Source of the DNA: Bacillota bacterium
GTDB taxonomy: Bacteria; Bacillota_I; Bacilli_A; Acholeplasmatales; UBA5453
DNA length: 7,546 nucleotides
Assembly (NCBI GenBank): GCA_023436805.1
Contig: JAEZHT010000027.1
Coordinates: 1-7,546, forward strand
Direction of reading: 5' to 3'
Shown: positions 1-6,348 of the stretch, one piece after another
How positions within the stretch are numbered: position 1 is the stretch's first letter
Layout of the letters: each line of letters starts with the position of its first letter
Notes under the pieces: model-generated
What the model saw: the letters and a program-made list of their open reading frames with translations, nothing else
The model's database searches: none
What the model was told of the DNA's origin: nothing
Made by a program: the position numbers and the translations under genes

Positions 1-2
1 CC

Positions 3-146
3 AAAGGTGGCATCGTGTTAGCCATCCGTCATTTATATCATTTACCAATCAAATACATTGGTTTAGGTGAAAAGATCGATGACTTGGTATTGTTTGATAT
101 TGAAGAATATATCTATGGCTTATTCTCAGATTTCTTCGGAGATTGA
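3..146 (+). CDS. ftsY: FtsY, signal recognition particle receptor (C-terminal 47 residues only)
   Basis: This is the 3' end of a gene that enters from the left edge; the frame reads from base 3 to a TGA at 144-146. FtsY is the membrane-associated SRP receptor GTPase. It pairs with Ffh to hand ribosome-nascent chain complexes to the SecYEG translocon. The visible part matches the conserved end of the SRP GTPase G domain: a Lys-Gly-Gly start, then the PIKYIGLGEKIDDL segment (the family's guanine-contacting G-x-G-E-K-x-D-D-L motif), and the terminal FD-x-x-x-YIYGLF-x-D-x-F signature typical of FtsY rather than Ffh. The downstream genes ylxM and ffh give the expected SRP gene cluster. The NG core and any N-terminal A domain lie outside the window. 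The identity is strong despite the short length because the C-terminal signature is distinctive. Confidence 0.93.
   Translation, partial: KGGIVLAIRHLYHLPIKYIGLGEKIDDLVLFDIEEYIYGLFSDFFGD
138..141 (+). promoter_or_regulatory. Shine-Dalgarno site of ylxM
   Basis: GGAG at 138-141 lies inside the last ftsY codons, 7 nt before the ATG at 149. This spacing favours ATG 149 as the ylxM start over the in-frame TTG at 143, which would leave only 1 nt. No separate promoter is visible, so ylxM is probably co-transcribed with ftsY. Confidence 0.65.
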
Positions 147-148
147 TT

Positions 149-466
149 ATGGACCAACTACAAAAAACCGAACGACTCAATCAATTGTTTGAACTTTATG
201 GGGTCTTGTTAACAGAAAAACAACAGGCGTATTTTATTGCGTATTATCAAAATGATTTTTCTTTAGCGGAAATTGCCCATGATTTTAAAGTATCGCGAAA
301 CGCTGTATTCGATCAACTCAACAACGCGATTGAACATTTGGAACATTACGAAGCCAAACTCAAATTATTGAATAAGAAGCATGAACGCATGGATTTAATC
401 AAATTATATGAAGAAACGAAAGACGTTCAATATTTAGAAAAACTCGCAGAAATGGATGATTTATAA
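149..466 (+). CDS. ylxM: YlxM/UPF0122 family helix-turn-helix protein, SRP-operon associated
   Basis: This 105-residue protein belongs to the YlxM (UPF0122) family, small HTH proteins nearly always encoded next to ffh or ftsY in Bacillota and thought to act with the SRP system. The N-terminal half carries the family pattern: an LLTEKQQAYF segment at about 20-30, an acidic-aromatic YYQNDFSL stretch, then a sigma-region-4-like HTH at about 38-68 with recognition-helix residues V-S-R-N-A-V (48-53). The C-terminal third is charged and probably helical. The start is taken as ATG 149, 2 bp after the ftsY stop, on the strength of the GGAG upstream; a TTG at 143 would add two residues and overlap ftsY. 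The TAA stop shares its last A with the ffh ATG (TAATG), so ffh translation is probably coupled. Membership is clear; the biochemical role is not well established for the family. Confidence 0.9.
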   Translation: MDQLQKTERLNQLFELYGVLLTEKQQAYFIAYYQNDFSLAEIAHDFKVSRNAVFDQLNNAIEHLEHYEAKLKLLNKKHERMDLIKLYEETKDVQYLEKLAEMDDL

Positions 467-1869
467 TGGCATTTGACAGTTTAAGTAGCCGTCTTCAGAT
501 GGCAATGCGCCGCATTACCGGCAAAGGAAAACTCAATGAAACCGACATCGATGAGATGATGCGTGAGGTCCGCTTATCGTTATTAGAAGCGGACGTCAAT
601 TTAAAAGTCATCCGTCAATTTACGACCAACGTCAAAGAAAAAGCGTTGGGTCAAAAAATTCTTTCAGGCTTAAACCCAGGACAACAAGTCGTCAAGATTG
701 TTTTTGATGAACTCAAACGTGTCATGGGGGATGAAACCGTCGGTATCACTTATAAGGCGAGTGGTTTAACGACCATCATGACGGTGGGTCTTCAAGGGAC
801 CGGTAAAACCACCGCGATTGGTAAACTTGGAGCCTTCATTCGTAAGACCGAAAAGAAGAAGGTCATGTTTATCGCAGCCGATATTTACCGTCCAGCCGCG
901 ATTGAACAATTGATGACCCTCGGTAAACAACTCGACATATTTGTCTACCAAGAAGGGATTATTAAAGCCCAAACCATCGTTAAAAATGGTTTAAAATACG
1001 CCAAAGAAAACGACTATGATGTCGTCATCATCGATACCGCTGGTCGCTTGAACATCGACCAAGAGATGATGCAAGAACTGATCGATGTTAAAGAGATTGC
1101 GAAACCAGATGAAATCCTTTTAACCGTTGACGCGATGACTGGACAAGTGGCAGCATCTGTCGCTCAAAGTTTCCACGAACAGCTCAACACCACTGGTGCC
1201 ATCATCACCAAACTCGATGGCGATACCCGTGGGGGTGCTGCCTTATCGATCCGTGAAATCTCACAAATCCCAATTAAATTCGCTTCGAATGGCGAAAAGA
1301 TGGATGCGTTTGAAGTGTTCCACCCTGAACGTATGGCCAGCCGTATCCTTGGGATGGGGGACGTCCTCACGTTAATTGAGAGTGCAACCCAAAACATCGA
1401 TGAAGATGAAGCCATGGGCATGATGGAAAAAATGCTTTCTGGCAATTATAACTATAACGATTTACTCAAACAATTTAAAATGATCAAACGAATGGGTTCG
1501 GTTTCTAAAATCTTAGGATTCATGCCTGGGGTTGCGAAATACAAAGACGCCCTCAATAACGTGGATGATAAACAATTTGAAAAGATGTCTGTGATCATCC
1601 ATTCGATGACCGAAGCAGAACGCAAAAATCCTAAACTCATCGAAGAATCTTCGAGACGCCGCTCCCGTATCGCCAGTGGTGCAGGGGTTCAAGTCTCGGA
1701 TGTCAACCGCTTAAGAGCGGCGTTAGACCAACAAAAACAAATGGCGAAACAGATGTCGAAGATGTCAGAATCCGACATGAAAACCGCTCAAAAAGACCCA
1801 TCGAAGTTGATACCACAACCGAAGATGAAAAAAGGCAAAGGCAAAAATAAAGGCCAATTTAGATTCTAA
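466..1869 (+). CDS. ffh: Ffh, signal recognition particle protein (SRP54 homologue)
   Basis: Ffh binds the 4.5S/6S SRP RNA and the signal sequences of nascent membrane proteins, then docks with FtsY through a GTP-dependent NG-NG complex. The 467 residues are of normal family length. The N domain covers about 1-95. The G domain has the P-loop GLQGTGKTT at 108-116, DTAGR at 190-194, TKLDGDTRGG at 248-257 and the FHPERMASRILGMGD linker at 285-299. The methionine-rich M domain runs from about 320 and has the RNA-binding SRRRSRIASG-x-G-x-x-V-x-x-V-N-R-L helix-turn-helix at 396-416. The tail is Met/Lys-rich and ends in a basic KMKKGKGKNKG stretch. The RNA-binding motif seems to carry one extra Arg compared with the usual S-R-R-x-R-I-A form. 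The start is ATG 466, overlapping the ylxM stop by 1 nt. No strong Shine-Dalgarno is seen, which fits translational coupling. A terminator overlaps the 3' end. Confidence 0.98.
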   Translation: MAFDSLSSRLQMAMRRITGKGKLNETDIDEMMREVRLSLLEADVNLKVIRQFTTNVKEKALGQKILSGLNPGQQVVKIVFDELKRVMGDETVGITYKASGLTTIMTVGLQGTGKTTAIGKLGAFIRKTEKKKVMFIAADIYRPAAIEQLMTLGKQLDIFVYQEGIIKAQTIVKNGLKYAKENDYDVVIIDTAGRLNIDQEMMQELIDVKEIAKPDEILLTVDAMTGQVAASVAQSFHEQLNTTGAIITKLDGDTRGGAALSIREISQIPIKFASNGEKMDAFEVFHPERMASRILGMGDVLTLIESATQNIDEDEAMGMMEKMLSGNYNYNDLLKQFKMIKRMGSVSKILGFMPGVAKYKDALNNVDDKQFEKMSVIIHSMTEAERKNPKLIEESSRRRSRIASGAGVQVSDVNRLRAALDQQKQMAKQMSKMSESDMKTAQKDPSKLIPQPKMKKGKGKNKGQFRF

Positions 1870-1887
1870 CTAACTTGGCTTTTTTTC
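1851..1887 (+). terminator. Intrinsic terminator overlapping the end of ffh
   Basis: GCCAA at 1853-1857 pairs with TTGGC at 1875-1879. After a single T/C mismatch (1858/1874), TTAG at 1859-1862 pairs with CTAA at 1870-1873. This gives a 9-bp interrupted stem with a 7-nt loop (1863-1869). It is followed at once by a run of seven or more T from 1880, and preceded by an A-rich stretch that can pair with the T run. The left arm is ffh coding sequence and the ffh TAA (1867-1869) is in the loop. The layout is a standard rho-independent terminator ending the ftsY-ylxM-ffh unit. Confidence 0.85.
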
Positions 1888-1936
1888 TAAACTGTTATCA
1901 ATTACCCACAAAACTGGTGGAAAAGTATTTAAAACC

Positions 1937-1956
1937 TATATGTTAAAATACATATA
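1937..1956 (+). promoter_or_regulatory. Probable polA promoter (extended -10) with flanking inverted repeat
   Basis: TGTTAAAAT at 1941-1949 fits an extended -10 element (TG-N-TAAAAT; hexamer 1944-1949). No good -35 lies 16-18 bp upstream; the nearest TTGACA-like candidate, TGGAAA at 1918-1923, is 20 bp away, so this would be an extended -10 promoter. TATATGT (1937-1943) and ACATATA (1950-1956) form a perfect 7-bp inverted repeat placed exactly around the -10 hexamer, a possible operator. Initiation would be predicted near 1956, leaving about 14 nt of leader that begins with the Shine-Dalgarno. The AT-rich composition makes a chance repeat possible. Confidence 0.55.
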
Positions 1957-1962
1957 AAGGAG
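1956..1962 (+). promoter_or_regulatory. Shine-Dalgarno site of polA
   Basis: AAAGGAG at 1956-1962 lies 7 nt before the ATG at 1970, a near-ideal ribosome binding site. It fixes the polA start and is one of the strongest in the window, as expected for the first gene of a transcript that cannot rely on coupling. Confidence 0.85.
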
Positions 1963-1969
1963 ACAAATT

Positions 1970-4594
1970 ATGCAGAAATTGATCCTGATTGATGGTAACT
2001 CATTGTTCTTTAGAGCTTACTACGCGACCGCTTATCTCGGTGGCGATTTAATGAAAAATAAACAAGGGGTATATACGAATGCCCTTTTTGGCTTTGTCAA
2101 TATGGTGGATAAAATCCTTCAACAGCCTTATAGCCACGTATTGGTTGCTTTTGATACTAAAGAAAAAACAAAACGCCATGAAGCGTTTGATGACTATAAA
2201 GCGGGTCGTCCACCGATGCCTGCGGAAATGGCTCAGCAAATTCCCCTCATTCATACTTACTTAAAACATTTAAATATCCCAGACTACAGTTTAGTGGGGT
2301 ATGAAGCCGATGACATCATTGGTACGTTATCCAAAGAAGCCTGCAACCGTGGGTTTGAAGTCTCGGTCTACTCCTCTGACCGTGACCTTTTACAACTGAT
2401 CAGTGACAATGTGACGATCCATTTACTCAAAAAAGGTGTGACGGACATTGAAAGTTTAACACCAAAAACATTCCATGAAAAATACGGCATCAACCATACC
2501 CAAATGATTGACTTAAAAGCCTTGATGGGTGACCCATCCGATAATATCCCTGGCGTCCCTGGGGTAGGTGAAAAGACCGCAGTTAAGCTCTTACAAACCT
2601 ATGGCACACTAGAAGAAATATTGACTAAAAAAGATGAAATCGCTGGTAAATTGGGTGAACGCATCCGTGAACACGAAGACAAAGCCATCCTATCGAAAAT
2701 GCTCGCTACCATCGATTTGGCCGTACCACTCGATTTTAATTTAGACGACATCGAACGAAAAGAAGTCGATTATGATGGCTTGGTTTCTTTTTACAACGAC
2801 ATGGATTTACATGTATTCATCAAACGTTTGGATAAACCCGTTCAAAAAGCATCCAATTTTGAGTATACAATCATTCAAGACCACGATGAATTCGTTGAGA
2901 TTTTAAAACCAAACATGGCCATCCACATGGAATTGGCAGATTTCAATTACCATACCTCAGATATCATTGGGTTTGGTTTATCCGATGGGTCAACCCACTA
3001 CTTTATTCCAAAAGACATCGGTCTCGCATCGATTGATTTCCAACTTTATCTAACCGATTCGAATATACCGAAATTGACCTATGACCAAAAAGCATTTAGA
3101 ACCGCTTTGAAATGGTTGGGGTACGACCTCCAAGGGGTCAAGTTCGATTTATTATTATCGAGCTACCTCATCCATCAAAAGATTGCGAAAGAAGACTTTA
3201 AGGTCATTTGTATGGCTTTTGAGTACGAAGATATCGAATACGATGAACTCATTTATGGTAAAGGGGCGAAAAAAGGCTTACCAGCATTGGATGTTTATGC
3301 AGCCCATGTCGCGAAAAAAGCGAAAGCCATTTATCAACTCGAACCGATTTTAATTGAAAAACTCAAAGACCTCGATTTATTGGATCTATTCAATCAAATC
3401 GAAATGCCACTATCGACAGTGTTATCCGATATGGAATACAGTGGGATTGCGGTAGACCAAACCGAACTTAAAAATCAAAAATCGGCTTTAAAATCACGCA
3501 TCGATACGATTGAAAACAACATTTATGCGTCTGTAGGTAAAACCTTCAATATTGGTTCACCAAAACAATTGGCAGAAATCTTATTCGTCGATTTGGGGTT
3601 AGACCCATCGAAGAAAACAAAAACGAAAAATCTTTCAACGAATGTCGATGTGCTCAATACCTTGATGGATAAGCACCCCGTCATTCCAATGATTTTGGAA
3701 TACAGACAATTGACCAAACTCTATTCAACCTACATTGAAGGCATCGAACAAAGCATATTTAGTGACGGGAAAGTCCATACGATATTCGCCCAAGCGCTCA
3801 CCGCGACTGGTCGTTTATCTTCATTAGAACCGAACCTTCAAAATATCCCCATCCGAACCGAAGAAGGCAGACAAATCAGAAAATTGTTTGTCCCTTCAAA
3901 ACCCAACCATTATTTCGTTTCAGCCGACTACTCTCAAATTGAATTGAGGGTACTCGCCGATATGGCGAATGTCCAAGGGTTGATTGAAGCGTTCAACAAC
4001 CACGAAGACATCCATACCCGTACGGCGAAAGAAGTCTTTGGTACAGAAACGGTAACTTCAGAGGAACGCCGTAAAGCCAAAGCCGTCAACTTCGGCATCA
4101 TTTATGGCATCGGTGCGTGGAGCTTATCGGAAGATATCCACACCACCCCTAGGGAAGCCCAAGCCTTCATCGACAAGTATTTAAGCATCTACCCTGAAAT
4201 CAAAACCTATATGGAAACCACCGTGGAAAACGCCATCAAAAATGGCTATGTCACGACCATGATGAAACGTAGACGCTACATTGGTGAACTCGAAAGCCCA
4301 ATCTACGCCGTACGTGAATTTGGTAAACGTACTTCCATGAATGCTCCGATTCAAGGGTCTGCAGCAGACATCATCAAGAAAGCGATGATCGATTTGCATG
4401 CTTATATTTATAAAAATAAGAAAAAATCCCGCATCCTCTTACAAGTCCATGACGAACTCGTTTTAGAAGTCCCTGAGTCTGAACTCTCTGAGATGCAAAG
4501 TGTCGTTCCCAGCATCATGTCTAAAGCAGTGAAACTCAAAGTACAATTGGAATCTTCCTGTGATACCGGTAAAAACTGGTATGAGTTGAAATAA
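1970..4594 (+). CDS. polA: DNA polymerase I with active 5' nuclease and degenerate 3'-5' exonuclease domain
   Basis: Pol I fills gaps and removes RNA primers or flaps during lagging-strand maturation and excision repair. The 874 residues match the Gram-positive family. The 5' nuclease domain (about 1-285) keeps its metal ligands: D8 in LILIDGNS, E112/D114/D115 in YEADD, D137/D139 in SSDRDL, and D188/D191 in GDPSDN followed by the helix-hairpin-helix. The middle domain (about 295-470) looks proofreading-deficient: the Exo I D-x-E is H-M-E (about 319-321), and the Exo III Tyr-x-x-x-Asp segment near 443-456 lacks the Asp. The polymerase domain has TGRLSS-x-x-P-N-LQNIP at about 613-627, motif A DYSQIELR at 653-660 (catalytic D653), motif B R700-K704-F708-Y712 in the O helix, and motif C QVHDE at 825-829 (catalytic D828). 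The start follows a strong Shine-Dalgarno. The stop is 1 bp before mutM, and the gene opens the downstream operon. Confidence 0.98.
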   Translation: MQKLILIDGNSLFFRAYYATAYLGGDLMKNKQGVYTNALFGFVNMVDKILQQPYSHVLVAFDTKEKTKRHEAFDDYKAGRPPMPAEMAQQIPLIHTYLKHLNIPDYSLVGYEADDIIGTLSKEACNRGFEVSVYSSDRDLLQLISDNVTIHLLKKGVTDIESLTPKTFHEKYGINHTQMIDLKALMGDPSDNIPGVPGVGEKTAVKLLQTYGTLEEILTKKDEIAGKLGERIREHEDKAILSKMLATIDLAVPLDFNLDDIERKEVDYDGLVSFYNDMDLHVFIKRLDKPVQKASNFEYTIIQDHDEFVEILKPNMAIHMELADFNYHTSDIIGFGLSDGSTHYFIPKDIGLASIDFQLYLTDSNIPKLTYDQKAFRTALKWLGYDLQGVKFDLLLSSYLIHQKIAKEDFKVICMAFEYEDIEYDELIYGKGAKKGLPALDVYAAHVAKKAKAIYQLEPILIEKLKDLDLLDLFNQIEMPLSTVLSDMEYSGIAVDQTELKNQKSALKSRIDTIENNIYASVGKTFNIGSPKQLAEILFVDLGLDPSKKTKTKNLSTNVDVLNTLMDKHPVIPMILEYRQLTKLYSTYIEGIEQSIFSDGKVHTIFAQALTATGRLSSLEPNLQNIPIRTEEGRQIRKLFVPSKPNHYFVSADYSQIELRVLADMANVQGLIEAFNNHEDIHTRTAKEVFGTETVTSEERRKAKAVNFGIIYGIGAWSLSEDIHTTPREAQAFIDKYLSIYPEIKTYMETTVENAIKNGYVTTMMKRRRYIGELESPIYAVREFGKRTSMNAPIQGSAADIIKKAMIDLHAYIYKNKKKSRILLQVHDELVLEVPESELSEMQSVVPSIMSKAVKLKVQLESSCDTGKNWYELK

Positions 4595-4595
4595 C

Positions 4596-5402
4596 ATGCC
4601 TGAACTACCTGAAGTCGAAACCGTCAAAACGGTCCTTAAAAGAAGAATCCAAGGGTTAACGATTCAACAAGTCGATGTCCATTATGACAAAATGATGGAT
4701 GAAGATACCCAACAAGCCTTGATGGGTCAAACCATTCTAGACATCAAACGTTACGGCAAATACATTTGTTTCATGTTAACAGACCATGTCCTCATCAGTC
4801 ATCTCAGGATGGAGGGGCGTTATTTCTTCAAAGAACCTGACGAACCCCGATTAAAACATGAACACATCGTATTCCATTTATCCGATGGGTTGTCTTTGAG
4901 GTATCATGATACTAGGAAGTTTGGAACGTTTGATTTGAGGGATAAAGACAATTATCTTTTATTACCCCCATTAAATCAACTCGCTAAAGAACCTTTTGAT
5001 ATCGATCCAAAGGCATTCTATCAAACACTGAAAAACAAACAAAAAGCGATTAAAACTGCGTTGTTAGACCAAACCATCGTCGCAGGTATCGGTAACATTT
5101 ACGCCGATGAAATCTTATTCGCTTGTCGAATTAACCCTTTAAGAAAAACCAATCAAATCAAAGAAAAAGAAGCGAAAGCCATCATTGAAAATGCCATAAT
5201 GATTTTAAATCAAGCTATACTAGCGGGGGGGACAACCATTCGAACGTATGTGTCAGAACTCGGTGTCTCTGGTCGTTTTCAACTCAAATTGATGGTCCAT
5301 CAACGTGAGGGTGAAACCTGTGATTCGTGTGGGTCCACCATCGTTCGTGAAGTCATCAATGGCCGTTCTAGTTTTTATTGTAAAAAGTGTCAATCGAGGT
5401 GA
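4596..5402 (+). CDS. mutM: MutM/Fpg, formamidopyrimidine-DNA (8-oxoguanine) glycosylase
   Basis: This bifunctional base-excision enzyme removes 8-oxoG and FapyG and cuts the abasic site by beta/delta elimination. The 268 residues match the family (about 270). The N-terminus is M-PELPEVETV, giving the catalytic proline once Met is removed and the essential Glu next to it; K55 in GKYICF is the conserved lysine. Void-filling residues are M72 (HLRMEGR), R107 and F109 (DTRKFGT). The helix-two-turn-helix has DQTIVAGIGNIYADEILF at 158-175 with N167. The C-terminal zinc finger has C242/C245 and C262/C265, with the lesion-loop Arg in NGRSSFYC (R257). Family positions usually reading YGR and GRGT are HQR and GRSS here, which is mild divergence. 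The start is 1 bp after the polA stop with no strong Shine-Dalgarno, so translation is probably coupled to polA. A 7-G run at 5225-5231 encodes the conserved Gly-Gly. Confidence 0.97.
   Translation: MPELPEVETVKTVLKRRIQGLTIQQVDVHYDKMMDEDTQQALMGQTILDIKRYGKYICFMLTDHVLISHLRMEGRYFFKEPDEPRLKHEHIVFHLSDGLSLRYHDTRKFGTFDLRDKDNYLLLPPLNQLAKEPFDIDPKAFYQTLKNKQKAIKTALLDQTIVAGIGNIYADEILFACRINPLRKTNQIKEKEAKAIIENAIMILNQAILAGGTTIRTYVSELGVSGRFQLKLMVHQREGETCDSCGSTIVREVINGRSSFYCKKCQSR
5396..5402 (+). promoter_or_regulatory. Shine-Dalgarno site of coaE inside the mutM end
   Basis: GAGGTGA at 5396-5402 is an excellent match to the anti-Shine-Dalgarno and includes the mutM TGA stop (5400-5402). It sits 5 nt before the ATG at 5408, which fixes that codon as the coaE start over an in-frame GTG at 5387 inside mutM. 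A ribosome ending mutM would stop on the coaE binding site, favouring re-initiation. Confidence 0.8.
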
Positions 5403-5407
5403 GTTAT

Positions 5408-5986
5408 ATGAAAGTCCTTGGCATCACTGGGGGGATTGCTTCCGGCAAATCCTTGGTCAGTCAACATTTCAAACAAAGGGGATTCACGGTACTAGACGCG
5501 GATGCGATGGTCCATGACCTTTATAAAGATGACCAAGTCTTGGCTGAAATTCAAAACCGATTTCCAACGGTTGTTTCCAGTGAAGGCTTGGATCGTAAAG
5601 CCTTGGCCGACATCATCTTTTCCGATGATCAAGCCAAAAAAGATTTAGAGCACATATTACACCCGAAAGTCTATCAAAATTTAAAACTTGAAATTGAAAA
5701 ACATGCCAACGAAGCGTGGGTGGTGGTTGACATCCCATTACTATATGAAACAGGTGGACAAGCCATCTGTGATTCAGTCATGGTGGTCTATGTCAACGAA
5801 GACACCCAACGCCAACGTTTAATGGCTAGAAATCAATTATCATTAGAAGCAGCGAACCAACGGATTGCTGCACAAATGCCACTCAAAGATAAAGTCAATC
5901 AAGCCGACATTGTCATTGACAATTCCGGTTCGATTCAAAAGACGCTTGACCGCGTCAATGAAATCATCGATAAAGTATTGATTTAG
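5408..5986 (+). CDS. coaE: CoaE, dephospho-CoA kinase
   Basis: CoaE catalyses the last step of coenzyme A synthesis, ATP-dependent 3'-phosphorylation of dephospho-CoA, in the cytoplasm. The 192 residues from ATG 5408 are close to the usual 200. The P-loop is GGIASGKS at 8-15. L-D-A-D at 29-32 gives the conserved acidic pair. The substrate-side and lid motifs are LDRKALADIIF at 61-71, LEHILHPKV at 80-88, DIPLLYE at 108-114, Q-x-x-RL-x-x-R at 134-141, the R152-I-x-x-Q-M-P segment and the terminal A-D-I-V-I-D-N-S-G at 166-174. The upstream in-frame GTG (5387) would add seven residues before the canonical M-K-V-L-G-I-T-G-G start and lacks good support. The gene lies 5 bp after mutM, as in many Bacillota where polA, mutM and coaE cluster without a metabolic link. 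Its stop overlaps the next Shine-Dalgarno. Confidence 0.97.
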   Translation: MKVLGITGGIASGKSLVSQHFKQRGFTVLDADAMVHDLYKDDQVLAEIQNRFPTVVSSEGLDRKALADIIFSDDQAKKDLEHILHPKVYQNLKLEIEKHANEAWVVVDIPLLYETGGQAICDSVMVVYVNEDTQRQRLMARNQLSLEAANQRIAAQMPLKDKVNQADIVIDNSGSIQKTLDRVNEIIDKVLI

Positions 5987-5990
5987 GAGG
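5985..5990 (+). promoter_or_regulatory. Shine-Dalgarno site of the unknown 111-aa gene
   Basis: A full consensus AGGAGG at 5985-5990 sits 6 nt before the ATG at 5997 and shares two bases with the coaE TAG stop (5984-5986). It is the best ribosome binding site in the window, which supports the small unknown ORF as a translated gene. Confidence 0.85.
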
Positions 5991-5996
5991 AACCAC

Positions 5997-6332
5997 ATGC
6001 CAATTTATCGCACCACAGATTCAAACAAGGATGCCCGCCTTCAAACCCGCTGGTATCAAAACGACTACAAGGAATGCCAACAAGCCGTACTCACCATTTT
6101 AAAAGGGTTTGGCTTCAACCTAAAGCACCAAGACGATACGTATGGTGAATTTATTTTTGAACGTAAAAATGAGACATTAGATGTTAAAATTGTCAGCTTA
6201 CAACGTCGTCAAACTGCCATCGATTTTGTTTTCAACGTCGATGTGATGTTTGATTTTGGTCGTCGTAAAGCAGTCATCGCTGAAATTTATGCGAGACTTC
6301 AAAAACTATTAAACGAAAAGAAGTTCAACTAA
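5997..6332 (+). CDS. Conserved-looking small protein of unknown function (111 aa) between coaE and dnaB
   Basis: I do not recognise the family. The protein has 111 residues, is highly charged, has one Cys (C27), no signal peptide and no membrane segment, so it is probably cytoplasmic. By eye it reads as helix (about 22-38, QNDYKECQQAVLTILKGFG), three beta strands (about 49-56, 60-68 and 72-83, with alternating hydrophobics as in LDVKIVSL and AIDFVFNVDV) and a long basic C-terminal helix (about 88-108). This alpha-beta-beta-beta-alpha pattern recalls small DUF3568/DUF4410-like domains, but that is a weak fold-level guess. It occupies the slot where nrdR often lies in Bacillota, yet has no CxxC zinc ribbon or ATP-cone, so it is not NrdR. 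A perfect Shine-Dalgarno, codon use like its neighbours and tight placement (10 bp after coaE, 16 bp before dnaB) support a real gene. The context hints at replication or repair, without proof. Confidence 0.85.
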   Translation: MPIYRTTDSNKDARLQTRWYQNDYKECQQAVLTILKGFGFNLKHQDDTYGEFIFERKNETLDVKIVSLQRRQTAIDFVFNVDVMFDFGRRKAVIAEIYARLQKLLNEKKFN

Positions 6333-6348
6333 GAAAAATAGGTGTCAC

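Noticed and set aside
143..148. TTG start for ylxM at 143
   Set aside because: The GGAG would be only 1 nt away, whereas ATG 149 has a normal 7-nt spacing and gives the usual family N-terminus.
766..1640. Open frames of 62-93 codons antisense to ffh (766-972, 1164-1445, 1452-1640)
   Set aside because: They lie wholly inside a gene with complete Ffh motifs, lack Shine-Dalgarno sites, and their translations resemble no family; they are by-products of ffh codon use.
2048..4399. Open frames overlapping polA on both strands (2048-2254 -, 2079-2264 +, 3523-3717 -, 4181-4399 -)
   Set aside because: All are embedded in a fully motif-supported DNA polymerase I frame, with no own regulatory signals.
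5387..5407. GTG start for coaE at 5387
   Set aside because: It would add seven non-family residues and overlap mutM. ATG 5408 has a strong GAGGTGA site and gives the canonical N-terminus right before the P-loop.
5305..5517. A 70-codon + frame spanning the mutM/coaE junction
   Set aside because: It is out of frame with the zinc finger of mutM and the P-loop of coaE, both intact, so it is a shadow frame.
5997..6332. NrdR identity for the 111-aa protein
   Set aside because: The position fits, but there are no CxxC pairs (one Cys in total), no Arg-rich zinc-ribbon signature and no ATP-cone motif.
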